64,000 nt of DNA from an uncultured Bacteroidales bacterium (GTDB lineage: Bacteria > Bacteroidota > Bacteroidia > Bacteroidales > Bacteroidaceae), in assembly GCA_902787575.1 (NCBI GenBank), contig CADAGX010000014.1, positions 46,298-110,297 of the forward strand. Direction: 5' to 3'. Shown piece after piece: positions 27,499 through 36,438 of the stretch. Below the pieces are notes generated by a model. That model was not told where the DNA came from and did no database searches. It worked only from the letters and a program-made list of their open reading frames with translations. Position numbers and translations under genes: made by a program. Every line of letters begins with the position of its first letter. The stretch's first letter is position 1.

Positions 27499-30400
27499 AT
27501 GAGGAGTTGCAGAATATTAGTGACACTGCTGCTGGCGGGGCTTGCACAACTGTCGGCCAAAGCACAGCTGACACCGACCGACATGATGGCCGACTCCATC
27601 TGCATCAACGAGATAATGGTTGGAAACTACGACCAGTTTGTAGATCCAAGCTGGAACTATGGTGCGTGGGTGGAGCTGTTCAACCGCTCGGGCCAGGAAA
27701 TGGACTTCAAAGGATGCTGGGTGAGCGACGACCCTGACAGCCTGATGAAGTACCACATCACAGAGCCGCACGTACTGCCGCCACACGGATTTCTGAACCT
27801 TTGGTTCGACCATCACGACAAGTACTGCCCGAGCCAGTTGCGCATGTCGTTTGACGAAGACGGCGGCACCTTCTACCTCTGCGACCCATACGGCCACCTT
27901 ATTCTGCAGGCCGACTATCCGCCAGCCATCCTGCGATGCAGCTATGCACGACGGACAGACGGCGACAACGAGTGGGGCTATACGGGCACGCCCACACCTG
28001 CTGCAACCAACGGCGAGCAGACGCTCTGCAGCGAACAGTTGGCACCGCCCGAGGTGAGCCACGAGAGTTGTGTCTTCCCGCAACGTCTCACCATCACCGT
28101 CACCATACCCGAAGGATGCACACTCCGCTACACCAAGGACGGCAGCACACCGACCAAGACACACGGCACGATTACTCGCATCGGCCGCTTCAACCTGACG
28201 GAGACCACTGTGATGCGCTTCCGACTCTTCTGCGACGGCATGCTGCCCAGCGATGTAGTGACTCGCACCTACGTGAACGAGGCGTTCGACATTCCCATCC
28301 CCATCGTCTCGATTGCCACCAACTCCACAAACCTCTACAGCGCCGAGCTGGGCATCTTCACCCGCGGCACCAACGGCCGTGCCGGACTGGGAGAGACCAC
28401 GCCATGCAACTGGAACATGGACTGGGACCGCCCGCTCAACTTTGAGTTCATCACGGCCGAGGGCAAGGGAGTCATCAATCAGGAGGTCACCGTCAAACGC
28501 AACGGAGCCTACAGCCGCCGATACACACCATACGGATTCAAGGTCAAGGCCGAGAAACTGCTGGGCGACAACCGTCTCCGCTACCAGTTCTTCCCCCACA
28601 AGCCACACCTGCGCCACAAGCAAATGGTGTTCCGCAGTGCCGGAAACGACTACAACAGCCGCCTGCGCGACCCAGCCGTGCAGCACATTGCGCTGCTGAG
28701 CGGCCTGAATCTGGACATACAGGGCTACGAGCCAGTGGTGCACTTCATCAACGGTCTCTACCGCGGTACAATCAACATGCGCGAGCCGAACAACAAAAAC
28801 TACGTCTTTGCAAACTACGGATACGACGAGGAGGAGATAGACTTCTTCGAGATGGACGGCGACTCGGGATACGTGCAGATGGCCGGCGACCGCACCGCAT
28901 GGGAGCGGCTCTACACACTGGCTCAGACGGCCTCCAATGCCGACAGCTATCGCGAAATCTGCACACTGCTCGACATCGACGAGTTTTGCAACTACATGGC
29001 CGTGGAGTTCTATCTGGGCAACGACGACTGGCCAAAGAATAACTTCAAGTGTTGGCGCCCACGGGCTGAAAACGGACGCTTCCGAGTCATCACCTACGAC
29101 ATCGACCATGCCTTCAACCTTACCGACGTCTTCAAGTCGTTTGCCAACAAGAAGAACTGGACTTGGAACCCGCTCTACAACGAGTTCAGCGAGCCAATTC
29201 CACGCATCACGGGCGAGGTGGAGATAGTAACCATCTTCCTCAACCTACTCAAGAACGCCGAGTTCTGCCGCCACTTCATCGATGCTTTCTGCATCGTGGC
29301 CGGCTCTGTCTACGATCCTAACCGCGCCGAAGCTATCCTGCGCGAACTTTGCACACGCGTGGAAGAGATACAACTGCAGCCCGACAACGGCTACGGGCGC
29401 AACGTCTCGCCCTGGAACACAGGCAACACGCTGATAGAGAGATTCCACGGGCGGCACGCCGAGATGTATCCCATACTGGAGGCCTACAAGGCATTCGGAC
29501 TCGCAGGTGTGACACCGCAGGACGTCTCGCTCTCGGCCAACACAGAGGGCGCTCGCCTCTTCGTGAACGACCAGATTGTGCCCACGGGCAAACTCATCGG
29601 ACGTCTCTATCCGCCCATCCATCTCCGGGCCGAAGCACCCGCAGGCTACCGATTCTCGCAGTGGAAGCTGGTGGGAGGCAAAGTGACAGGCACGCAGCAG
29701 ACACTCATCCCGTCGCGCTCGGAATGGAGCTACTACGACAAGGGAAGCCTCGACGCTACAGCCACTTGGAATACGTCGGCCTACAACGACTCGCGCTGGT
29801 CGAAGGGCTACGGACCGCTGGGCTACGCCAAAGACAACACACAGTTCAGCACGATTCTGGACTACGGAGGCGACACCAGCAACCGCCGCACCACCTTCTA
29901 CTTCCGCCACCACTTGACACTCGACGAGGAACCGACGGCCGACGATGTGTTCCAGCTGGGATTCAGCGTCGATGACGGAGCCGTTGTGTACGTGAACGGC
30001 ACCGAAGCCTTCCGCACAAACATGCCCACCGGCACGGTGAAGTATGCCACGTTCAGCTCGGGCGCATCGTCCAACAACCCCGACCAGGGAACTACGATGC
30101 TCAGTCCCACGCTGTTCAAACGCGGCGACAATGTGATTGCAGTGGAGGTGCATAACAACAACAAGACGAGCAGCGACATCTATTGGGACGCATCGCTGAC
30201 GCTGCGCCGCTCCATCAACACCGGCACCACTATGCTGGGCGACACACCCGAGATAGACTTGCCCGAGGGCGCCGAGATGGAACTGCAGGCTCTCTTCGTG
30301 CGCGACGAGCAGGCCGCAGCAGCACTGCCGCCAGTCGTCATCAACGAAGTGGCAGCCTCGGGCAGCATGTTCGTGAACGAGCACTTCAAGAAGGAAGACT

Positions 30401-31086
30401 GGGTGGAACTCTTCAACACCACAGACGAGGACATCGACCTCGAGGGCTACTACCTCTCGGACGACGTAGACCAACCCACCAAATGCTGCATCACAAGCGG
30501 CGAGCAGCAGGTCAGCACCATACTGCCGGCCCACGGCTACCGCATCGTATGGTGCGACAAGTCGCCAGCCGTCAGCGAGCTGCACGCATCCTTCAAGTTG
30601 GCAAACGCCGACCAAGCTTACGTGGTACTGACGTCGCCCGACCGTTTGTGGGCCGACACGCTCATCTACTGCGCACACGACGGCACAGAGAGTTTCGGAC
30701 GGTTCCCCGACGGCACACGCCAGACCTATCGTTTCTCGCGCCCGACCATCGAGAAGTGGAACACGATGACCATGCTTTCCGAACGCTGGCAGGGCGAGCC
30801 TGTGACGGGTACGGGCGGCGATGGCATCAACGAGACGATGGCTTCGCGCGACGGTGGACTGAGCATACAGCCACGATCCTCGGCATTGCTCATACACAGC
30901 GAGGAAGCTCAGACGGCCACACTCAGCGTCTATACACTGGGCGGCTCGATGGTGATGCACACCGACGTGCCGATGCAGGATGGACGTGGCGAAGTGAACA
31001 TCTCGCTCCTAGCACGCGGCACCTACGTGGCCCGCATCACAGACAGCACAGGACACAGCGTGGCTACGAAGTTCAGCAGGAACTGA
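27499..31086 (+). CDS. Secreted lamin-tail/CotH protein with a T9SS tail
   Basis: 1195 residues from ATG 27499, which begins a signal peptide (LVTLLLAGLAQLSAKAQ). The frame opens at 27379, but the upstream part is basic and lies over a promoter element. Domain order: a lamin-tail-like domain (about 30-160: ICINEIMVGNYDQF, WVELFNRSG); a chitobiase-type C-terminal-like domain (near 205-240: TLRYTKDGSTPT); a CotH-like domain (near 270-560: KRNGAYSRRYTPYGFKVKAE, GLYRGTINMREPNN, ITYDIDHAFN); a jelly-roll with WNTSAYNDSRW and DDGAVVYVNG (near 740-880); and a second lamin-tail domain (near 940-1080). The end (LSVYTLGGSMVM ... GTYVARITDSTG) is a T9SS tail. Molecular function is unknown; adhesion or surface phosphorylation are possibilities. 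Confidence 0.83.
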   Translation: MRSCRILVTLLLAGLAQLSAKAQLTPTDMMADSICINEIMVGNYDQFVDPSWNYGAWVELFNRSGQEMDFKGCWVSDDPDSLMKYHITEPHVLPPHGFLNLWFDHHDKYCPSQLRMSFDEDGGTFYLCDPYGHLILQADYPPAILRCSYARRTDGDNEWGYTGTPTPAATNGEQTLCSEQLAPPEVSHESCVFPQRLTITVTIPEGCTLRYTKDGSTPTKTHGTITRIGRFNLTETTVMRFRLFCDGMLPSDVVTRTYVNEAFDIPIPIVSIATNSTNLYSAELGIFTRGTNGRAGLGETTPCNWNMDWDRPLNFEFITAEGKGVINQEVTVKRNGAYSRRYTPYGFKVKAEKLLGDNRLRYQFFPHKPHLRHKQMVFRSAGNDYNSRLRDPAVQHIALLSGLNLDIQGYEPVVHFINGLYRGTINMREPNNKNYVFANYGYDEEEIDFFEMDGDSGYVQMAGDRTAWERLYTLAQTASNADSYREICTLLDIDEFCNYMAVEFYLGNDDWPKNNFKCWRPRAENGRFRVITYDIDHAFNLTDVFKSFANKKNWTWNPLYNEFSEPIPRITGEVEIVTIFLNLLKNAEFCRHFIDAFCIVAGSVYDPNRAEAILRELCTRVEEIQLQPDNGYGRNVSPWNTGNTLIERFHGRHAEMYPILEAYKAFGLAGVTPQDVSLSANTEGARLFVNDQIVPTGKLIGRLYPPIHLRAEAPAGYRFSQWKLVGGKVTGTQQTLIPSRSEWSYYDKGSLDATATWNTSAYNDSRWSKGYGPLGYAKDNTQFSTILDYGGDTSNRRTTFYFRHHLTLDEEPTADDVFQLGFSVDDGAVVYVNGTEAFRTNMPTGTVKYATFSSGASSNNPDQGTTMLSPTLFKRGDNVIAVEVHNNNKTSSDIYWDASLTLRRSINTGTTMLGDTPEIDLPEGAEMELQALFVRDEQAAAALPPVVINEVAASGSMFVNEHFKKEDWVELFNTTDEDIDLEGYYLSDDVDQPTKCCITSGEQQVSTILPAHGYRIVWCDKSPAVSELHASFKLANADQAYVVLTSPDRLWADTLIYCAHDGTESFGRFPDGTRQTYRFSRPTIEKWNTMTMLSERWQGEPVTGTGGDGINETMASRDGGLSIQPRSSALLIHSEEAQTATLSVYTLGGSMVMHTDVPMQDGRGEVNISLLARGTYVARITDSTGHSVATKFSRN

Positions 31087-31128
31087 CGCCACACGTGGCA
31101 TAAAAATTTTCACAGCTAGCATTCAGGA

Positions 31129-31175
31129 GGACGTAGTGTCTTATGCGCGTGCGCGTACATAATTTTTATACGTCC
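31129..31175. other. Inverted repeat in the intergenic gap
   Basis: GGACGTA and TACGTCC, 33 bp apart, with GC-alternating and T-rich sequence inside, in the 139 bp before the aldo/keto reductase gene. A weak GCCAC/GTGGC stem plus AAAAATTTT at 31087-31110 may end the upstream transcript. No TAnnTTTG element was found here. Confidence 0.35.
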
Positions 31176-31225
31176 GCCATGCAACCTTTTGGCCGCTGGG
31201 CTGTCAAACAAAGAAACCCGACATT

Positions 31226-32590
31226 ATGGCAAAGAAAGAATCACACGACATCAACCGACGCCAATTCCTCATTGGCTCGGCATCGGCCTTCTCGCTGATG
31301 GCCTTCAGACCGCTGCACTCGGTGGCAACACCCTTCTCCGCTGCAGACGCGCAACAAGAGACTCAGACCACCACGGGCGGCACAGGAATGACCTACCGCA
31401 CACAGAATGGCAGCGGCGAGAAGATTTCGCTGCTGGGATTCGGCATGATGCGCCTGCCACGCGAGCAGGAGCAAGTGGACCGTCTGGTGGACTACGCCAT
31501 CGAACACGGCATCAACTACTTCGACACCGCACCCATCTACGGCCAAGGGCGCAACGAGGGAGTCACAGGCCGCACACTGAGTCGTTTCCCGCGCGAGAAG
31601 TTCTACGTGGCCACGAAGATGTCAAACCAGAACCGCGACCTGTGGTCTTTCGAGCGGTCGAAAGAGATGTACGAGAACTCGTTCCGCCAGTTGCGCGTGG
31701 ACCACATCGACTACTACCTGCTCCACAGCGTAGGCAGCGGCGGTATGGATGCACTGCGCGGCCGCTTCCTCGACAATGGCCTGCTGGACTTTCTGCTCAA
31801 GGAGCGCGAGGCCGGACGCATACGCCACTTGGGATTCAGCTATCACGGCGACGTGAAGGTCTTCGACTGGCTGCTCGACCACAACGACACATATCACTGG
31901 GATTTCGTGCAGATACAGATGAATTACTTCGACTGGAAGTATGCCGTTCGCAACCGCCGGCGTGGCGACGCCAACGCCGAGTACCTCTACAAGCGGCTCG
32001 CGAAGCTGGGCATCCAGTGCGTCATCATGGAACCAATTCGCGGCGGTAGCCTGGCCAACGTGGCCGACGACATACGCCAGCAACTGCGCCACTCGCGGCC
32101 CGACGACAGCCCTGCACGCTGGGGCTTCCGCTGGGTGGGCTCGCACCCCAACGTGCTGACTACACTGAGCGGCATGAACCGCATGGAGCACATCGAAGAG
32201 AACGTGGCCACCTTCTCGCCGCTGGAACCCTGCACCAAGGTGGAGGAAGCACTGCTGGCACGCGTGGCCGACAAGATGGCTGGCATACCCACCATCGGCT
32301 GCACCACCTGCGCCTACTGCATGCCCTGCCCCTACGGAGTGGACATCCCAGGCAACTTCGCATTCTACAATGCCGCTGCCACCAAGGGCACCCTACCCTC
32401 GTCCGACGCGCCGGCTGCTGAATACAAGAAGCGCCTGAAAGAATACACGACGGCATACGAAGAGACCATCCCCAAGAAGGAGCGCGCCAATCGCTGTCAG
32501 GACTGCGGCGAATGCCTGAAGAAATGTCCGCAGCAGCTGCTCATACCCACCCACATGAAGCGGCTGGTGGAACTTACGAAGAAGAAATAA
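31226..32590 (+). CDS. Tat-exported aldo/keto reductase with C-terminal 4Fe-4S motifs
   Basis: 454 residues. The N-terminus has a twin-arginine signal (NRRQFLIGSASAFSLMAF), so the folded, cofactor-loaded protein should be exported. The aldo/keto reductase barrel (about 60-340) shows the catalytic tetrad in FDTAPIYG (Asp, Tyr), ATKM (Lys) and LLHSV (His). The C-terminal part carries ferredoxin-type cysteines in CTTCAYCMPCPYGV and CQDCGECLKKCP, typical of the Fe-S-containing aldo/keto reductase subgroup. The substrate is unknown. The gene leads a tight run with a covalent-FMN-type protein (17 bp) and an MBL hydrolase (7 bp), suggesting an electron-transfer partnership outside the cytoplasm. Confidence 0.88.
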   Translation: MAKKESHDINRRQFLIGSASAFSLMAFRPLHSVATPFSAADAQQETQTTTGGTGMTYRTQNGSGEKISLLGFGMMRLPREQEQVDRLVDYAIEHGINYFDTAPIYGQGRNEGVTGRTLSRFPREKFYVATKMSNQNRDLWSFERSKEMYENSFRQLRVDHIDYYLLHSVGSGGMDALRGRFLDNGLLDFLLKEREAGRIRHLGFSYHGDVKVFDWLLDHNDTYHWDFVQIQMNYFDWKYAVRNRRRGDANAEYLYKRLAKLGIQCVIMEPIRGGSLANVADDIRQQLRHSRPDDSPARWGFRWVGSHPNVLTTLSGMNRMEHIEENVATFSPLEPCTKVEEALLARVADKMAGIPTIGCTTCAYCMPCPYGVDIPGNFAFYNAAATKGTLPSSDAPAAEYKKRLKEYTTAYEETIPKKERANRCQDCGECLKKCPQQLLIPTHMKRLVELTKKK

Positions 32591-32607
32591 CACAGAAACA
32601 AGACGTA

Positions 32608-33006
32608 ATGAAAAGAAAACTTACATTGGCAAGCCTTGCTGCTGCGGCCATTTTTGTGCTTACGAGCCAGACGCAGGAGGAACCCATCATGTGGGAAGAG
32701 CGAGGAATGACGGCCATCAACACTGCCACGCTGGCCACCGACGTGGAAGGCTACGCCGGCGCCACTCCGGTGATTGTATATATCAAGAACGACAAGGTGG
32801 AGCGCGTGGAGCCGCTGCCCAACGAAGAAACGCCTAAGTACTTTGCCCTGATGAGCCGCAAGCTGCTGGGGAAATGGAAAGGGATGCCGGCCAAGAAAGC
32901 CGAAACGGCAAAAGTGGATGCCGTGACGGGGGCCACGATGTCTTCCGACGCCGTCATCGAGAACGTGCGACGCGGAGTGGCCTACTACAACCATTTCAAA
33001 CGCTGA
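32608..33006 (+). CDS. FMN-binding domain protein, exported
   Basis: 132 residues from ATG 32608, where a signal peptide begins (KLTLASLAAAAIFVLTS). The frame opens earlier (32512) inside the reductase gene, which is unlikely to be used. The FMN_bind domain fills the rest. The flavinylation motif is DAVTGATMSS, with Thr110 expected to carry FMN by a phosphoester bond made by ApbE; no apbE gene is in the window. Such proteins pass electrons outside the cytoplasmic membrane. Next to the Fe-S aldo/keto reductase it is a plausible electron donor or acceptor for it, which is inference from context. Confidence 0.85.
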   Translation: MKRKLTLASLAAAAIFVLTSQTQEEPIMWEERGMTAINTATLATDVEGYAGATPVIVYIKNDKVERVEPLPNEETPKYFALMSRKLLGKWKGMPAKKAETAKVDAVTGATMSSDAVIENVRRGVAYYNHFKR

Positions 33007-33013
33007 AAAGACC

Positions 33014-33748
33014 ATGAGACTCATCCTCTCCCTCCTCGGCGCACTGCTGGCGATGCACGTGGCCGCTGCGACACCATACGAAGTAGATACCTTCCAGACA
33101 CAGAGCGGCAAGAAAGTACTCTTCACAGCCCTGAAGCACGCCAGCATACGCATCAGCTACGAAGGCACAGAGATACAAATCGACCCGGTGCGGAAGTTGG
33201 GCCAACGCGTCACCGACTACACTGCGATGCCCAAGGCTGACTTCATCCTGGTGACGCACGAGCACGGCGACCACTTCGACCGCGAGGCCATACAGCAACT
33301 CTCGACAGCCCACACACGTCTCGTCACCAACAGCCGCTGCAGCGACATGCTGGGCTACGGCCTGACACTGAAGAACGGCGAGGGCACTCGGCTGACAAAA
33401 GACATCAGTCTGACGGCCGTACCAGCCTACAACACCACACCGGGCCGTGAGAAATATCATCCGAAAGGACGCGACAACGGATACGTACTTACAATCGATG
33501 GACTGCGCATCTACGTGGCCGGCGATACAGAGGACATACCAGAGATGGCAGCACTGAAGGACATAGACATCGCCTTCCTGCCCTGCAACCAGCCTTACAC
33601 GATGACACCCGAACAGTTGGCGAAAGCAGCACAGACGATACGTGCAAAGACCGTCTTCCCCTATCATTATGGGCAGACCGACGTCAGTCAGCTGCCCGCC
33701 ACACTGCAGAAAGACGGCATCGACGTCAGAATCCGACACTACGAATAG
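33014..33748 (+). CDS. MBL-fold metal-dependent hydrolase, exported
   Basis: 244 residues with a signal peptide (LLGALLAMHVAAA, about 1-19). The beta-lactamase-fold zinc site is clear: HEHGDHFD at 82-89, a GDTEDIPEM segment and HYGQTD near the end. It matches the UlaG-like L-ascorbate-6-phosphate lactonase / YjjU-type group of MBL hydrolases (HASIRISYEGTEIQIDP at the start). The substrate is unknown. Third in the reductase - FMN protein - MBL run; a hairpin follows at 33755-33781. Confidence 0.85.
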   Translation: MRLILSLLGALLAMHVAAATPYEVDTFQTQSGKKVLFTALKHASIRISYEGTEIQIDPVRKLGQRVTDYTAMPKADFILVTHEHGDHFDREAIQQLSTAHTRLVTNSRCSDMLGYGLTLKNGEGTRLTKDISLTAVPAYNTTPGREKYHPKGRDNGYVLTIDGLRIYVAGDTEDIPEMAALKDIDIAFLPCNQPYTMTPEQLAKAAQTIRAKTVFPYHYGQTDVSQLPATLQKDGIDVRIRHYE

Positions 33749-33754
33749 CCAACA

Positions 33755-33781
33755 GACGGGGCCTCCACAGGAAGCCCCGTC
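33755..33781 (+). terminator. Stem-loop after the MBL gene
   Basis: GACGGGGC and GCCCCGTC form an 8 bp stem 7 bp past the stop codon. There is no U-run, so termination may be partial and some transcripts could run on into the T9SS genes. Confidence 0.5.
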
Positions 33782-33868
33782 CGTCGTATCCTGCCACACG
33801 TCAGAAACGGCTCGAAGGCAGCCCAATGACAACAAAGAAATAGAAAAAATAACAATACACATACAATA

Positions 33869-33888
33869 AACGACCCGCGGCGGTCGTT
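33869..33888 (+). promoter_or_regulatory. Hairpin in the porP leader
   Basis: AACGACC and GGTCGTT form a 7 bp stem with loop CGCGGC, ending 11 bp before the porP ATG at 33900. The stem could influence ribosome access or stabilise the operon mRNA. Confidence 0.4.
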
Positions 33889-33899
33889 ATTCACAAAGG

Positions 33900-34838
33900 A
33901 TGAAAAGACAGCTCTGGATAGTAATGCTGCTGGTCAGCGTGGGCGCGAAGGCTCAGTTCGACGCAGTCTTTACCAACTCTTGGGCGCTGCAGTCCTTCTA
34001 CAACCCTGCAGCGGCAGGCTTGGATGGGCTGCTCGATGTGCAGGCTGCCTACAGTATGCAGATGGCGGGCTTCGAAAACGCTCCGGCCACCATGTACGTA
34101 GGCGCAGACCTGCCGGTCTTCTTCCTCAGCCCGAGCCATGGCATGGGCGCCGGCTTCCTCAACGACAACGCCGGACTCTTCAGCACGAAGAAAATCTACG
34201 TGCAGTATGCATACCACCAGAAGCTGTGGGGCGGCAGGCTAAGCGTAGGTGTTCGTCCGGCACTGCTCACCGAAGGGTTCGACGGCTCGAAGCTCGATGT
34301 CAATGAAGACAACGACCCAGTCTTCGCCTCGAGCGAGGTAAACGGCAACGCCTTCGACCTCGACGCAGGAGTGCGATACAGCTACAAGCAAGTGTGGTAC
34401 GCCGGACTCAGCGCTGCACACTGCCTCGGAGCACGCATAACAATGGGCGACGACAAGACTTACAAAGTGGAAGTGGACCCAAACTTCTTCGTCACCGGAG
34501 GCTACAAGCTGAAGTTCAGACAGCCGCAATACGCCCTGATGGCCGATGCAATCATGCGCACAGACTTGCAAGCATGGAAAGCCGACCTGACAGCCCGACT
34601 GGCATACGAGGGAGAGAAACTGAAGATGTACGCCGGCCTGCTCTACAGCCCTACACGCAGCGTGGGCGGCCTGCTGGGATTCAATTTCCACGGCGTGAAC
34701 ATCGGGTACTCATACGAGATGTTCACCACGGGCATCGGAGCACTGCACGGGACACACGAGCTGGTGCTTGGATATCAGACAGACCTCAACCTCTTCAAGA
34801 AGGGGAAGAACAAACACAAAAGTGTACGCCTGCTCTGA
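33900..34838 (+). CDS. porP: Type IX secretion system outer-membrane protein PorP/SprF family
   Basis: 312 residues. A signal peptide (MLLVSVGAKAQ, about 1-19) precedes the PorP/SprF hallmark FTNSWALQSFYNPAAAGLDG, then beta-barrel strands with alternating aromatic residues (IYVQYAYHQKLWGGRLSVGVR, AFDLDAGVRYSYKQVWYAGL). PorP is an outer-membrane subunit linked to the PorK/PorN ring and needed for T9SS secretion and attachment of cargo. It is the first of five consecutive T9SS genes in the same order as in Porphyromonas gingivalis (porPKLMN). Confidence 0.93.
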   Translation: MKRQLWIVMLLVSVGAKAQFDAVFTNSWALQSFYNPAAAGLDGLLDVQAAYSMQMAGFENAPATMYVGADLPVFFLSPSHGMGAGFLNDNAGLFSTKKIYVQYAYHQKLWGGRLSVGVRPALLTEGFDGSKLDVNEDNDPVFASSEVNGNAFDLDAGVRYSYKQVWYAGLSAAHCLGARITMGDDKTYKVEVDPNFFVTGGYKLKFRQPQYALMADAIMRTDLQAWKADLTARLAYEGEKLKMYAGLLYSPTRSVGGLLGFNFHGVNIGYSYEMFTTGIGALHGTHELVLGYQTDLNLFKKGKNKHKSVRLL

Positions 34839-34911
34839 GACACGACAAGACAAGAAATAAGAAACGATAAAATATGCGGCACGGCCGCAAGAAAAACAAA
34901 ATAAAAGAGCG

Positions 34912-36396
34912 ATGAAGAAGAAAAGCCTAATAATGGTAGTTGTGGCACTGGCCAGTTGCTACACAATGACGGCCTGCATGGGTTCGTCGTCCACGGCCAA
35001 CGCCACAGGCGGCGAGCTTACCGGAGTCCGCGGCGCTGCTTACAACGAGCCTACGCCCTTCGGAATGGTGGCAGTACGCAAGGGTTCGCTGAAAGTCGGC
35101 CTCGAGAACAACGACACCTTATGGGGTTCGGAATTTCCTACACGCGAAATCAGCGTAGACGGCTTCTGGATGGACGAGAAGGAAGTGAGCAATGCCAAGT
35201 ATCGTCAGTTCGTGTACTGGGTTCGCGACAGCATCATCCGCGAGCGCCTCGCCGACCCCGCCTACGGAGGCGACGAGACATACAAGATAGAAGAGGACAA
35301 AGACGGCAATCCCATCACGCCGCACCTCAACTGGAGCAAGTCGATTCCTTGGCGCAAAGCCAACGAAGATGAGCAGCGCGCCATCGAAAGTGTCTTTGTG
35401 ACACACCCCATCGACGGCACCAAGATGCTGGATGCGAGCCAAATGAACTATCGCTACGAAATCTACGACTACGCAGCCGCAGCACAGCGTCGCTACAGAC
35501 TGAATCCCGAGGAGCGTGACCTGAACACCGACAACGAGGTAAGTTCGGAAGCTGTAATCATCAGCAAGGATACGGCGTGGATTGACGACGACGGAAAGAT
35601 TGTACGCCAGACCATCACACGTCCGTTGTCTGGGCCGTGGGACTTCCTCAACACGTATATCGTGAATATCTTCCCGGATACGACCTGCTGGGTGAACGAT
35701 TTCCCCAATGCAGACAACGAACGCTACATGAAGCTTTATTTCAACAACCCTGCCTACGACGACTACCCCGTGGTGGGAGTGACGTGGGAACAGGCCAACG
35801 CTTTCTGCGCATGGCGCACCGATTTCCTGCTGAAGGGACTCGGCGGCTACGCCAAACAGATACAGCGCTACAGATTGCCCAGCGAAATTGAATGGGAATT
35901 TGCAGCACGTGGCAAGGAAGGCAACCCATTCCCATGGGAAAGCAAGGAAGTGAAGAGCGACAAGGGCTGCTTCTACGCGAACTTCAAGCCCGACCGCGGC
36001 AATTACACACAAGACGGTAGCCTTATTACCAGCAAGTGCGGAATTTTCAGCGCCAACAGCAACGGCCTCTACGATATGGCAGGAAACGTGGCGGAGTGGA
36101 CCAGCACGGTTTACACCGAGTCGGGAGTCGAGGGAATGAGCGACATGAATCCTGAACTGCGCTACAATGCCGCCAAGGAAGACCCGTACCGCCTGAAAAA
36201 GAAAAGCGTGAGAGGCGGCTCGTGGAAGGACCCCGAAAGCATGATACGCAGTGCTTGGCGCTCGTACGAGTATCAGAATCAGCCGCGCTGCTACGTGGGA
36301 TTCCGCTGCGTACGCTCGATGGTCTTCGACAAGACGGGCAACAACGGGAAAACAAAGACCGCCGCTGCGGCCAGCGCACGCAAGACGCGCAAGTGA
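34912..36396 (+). CDS. porK: T9SS lipoprotein PorK (GldK-like)
   Basis: 494 residues with a lipoprotein signal ending TACMGSS. The body is a formylglycine-generating-enzyme/sulfatase-modifying-factor fold: VDGFWMDEKEVSNAKYRQF, VGVTWEQANAFCAWR, RLPSEIEWEFAARG, NGLYDMAGNVAEWTS and VRGGSWKDPESMIRSAWR ... VGFRCVRS. In GldK/PorK this fold is structural. PorK and PorN form a large periplasmic ring anchored to the outer membrane. Second gene of the T9SS operon, 73 bp after porP. Confidence 0.94.
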   Translation: MKKKSLIMVVVALASCYTMTACMGSSSTANATGGELTGVRGAAYNEPTPFGMVAVRKGSLKVGLENNDTLWGSEFPTREISVDGFWMDEKEVSNAKYRQFVYWVRDSIIRERLADPAYGGDETYKIEEDKDGNPITPHLNWSKSIPWRKANEDEQRAIESVFVTHPIDGTKMLDASQMNYRYEIYDYAAAAQRRYRLNPEERDLNTDNEVSSEAVIISKDTAWIDDDGKIVRQTITRPLSGPWDFLNTYIVNIFPDTTCWVNDFPNADNERYMKLYFNNPAYDDYPVVGVTWEQANAFCAWRTDFLLKGLGGYAKQIQRYRLPSEIEWEFAARGKEGNPFPWESKEVKSDKGCFYANFKPDRGNYTQDGSLITSKCGIFSANSNGLYDMAGNVAEWTSTVYTESGVEGMSDMNPELRYNAAKEDPYRLKKKSVRGGSWKDPESMIRSAWRSYEYQNQPRCYVGFRCVRSMVFDKTGNNGKTKTAAAASARKTRK

Positions 36397-36438
36397 GGAA
36401 AGAAAGAAAAATTAATTCGGCTAAACGTATAGAAAGCA

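Noticed and set aside
29245-30960. A 571-codon minus-strand frame
   Set aside because: Antisense to the lamin-tail/CotH protein; no start context or domain.
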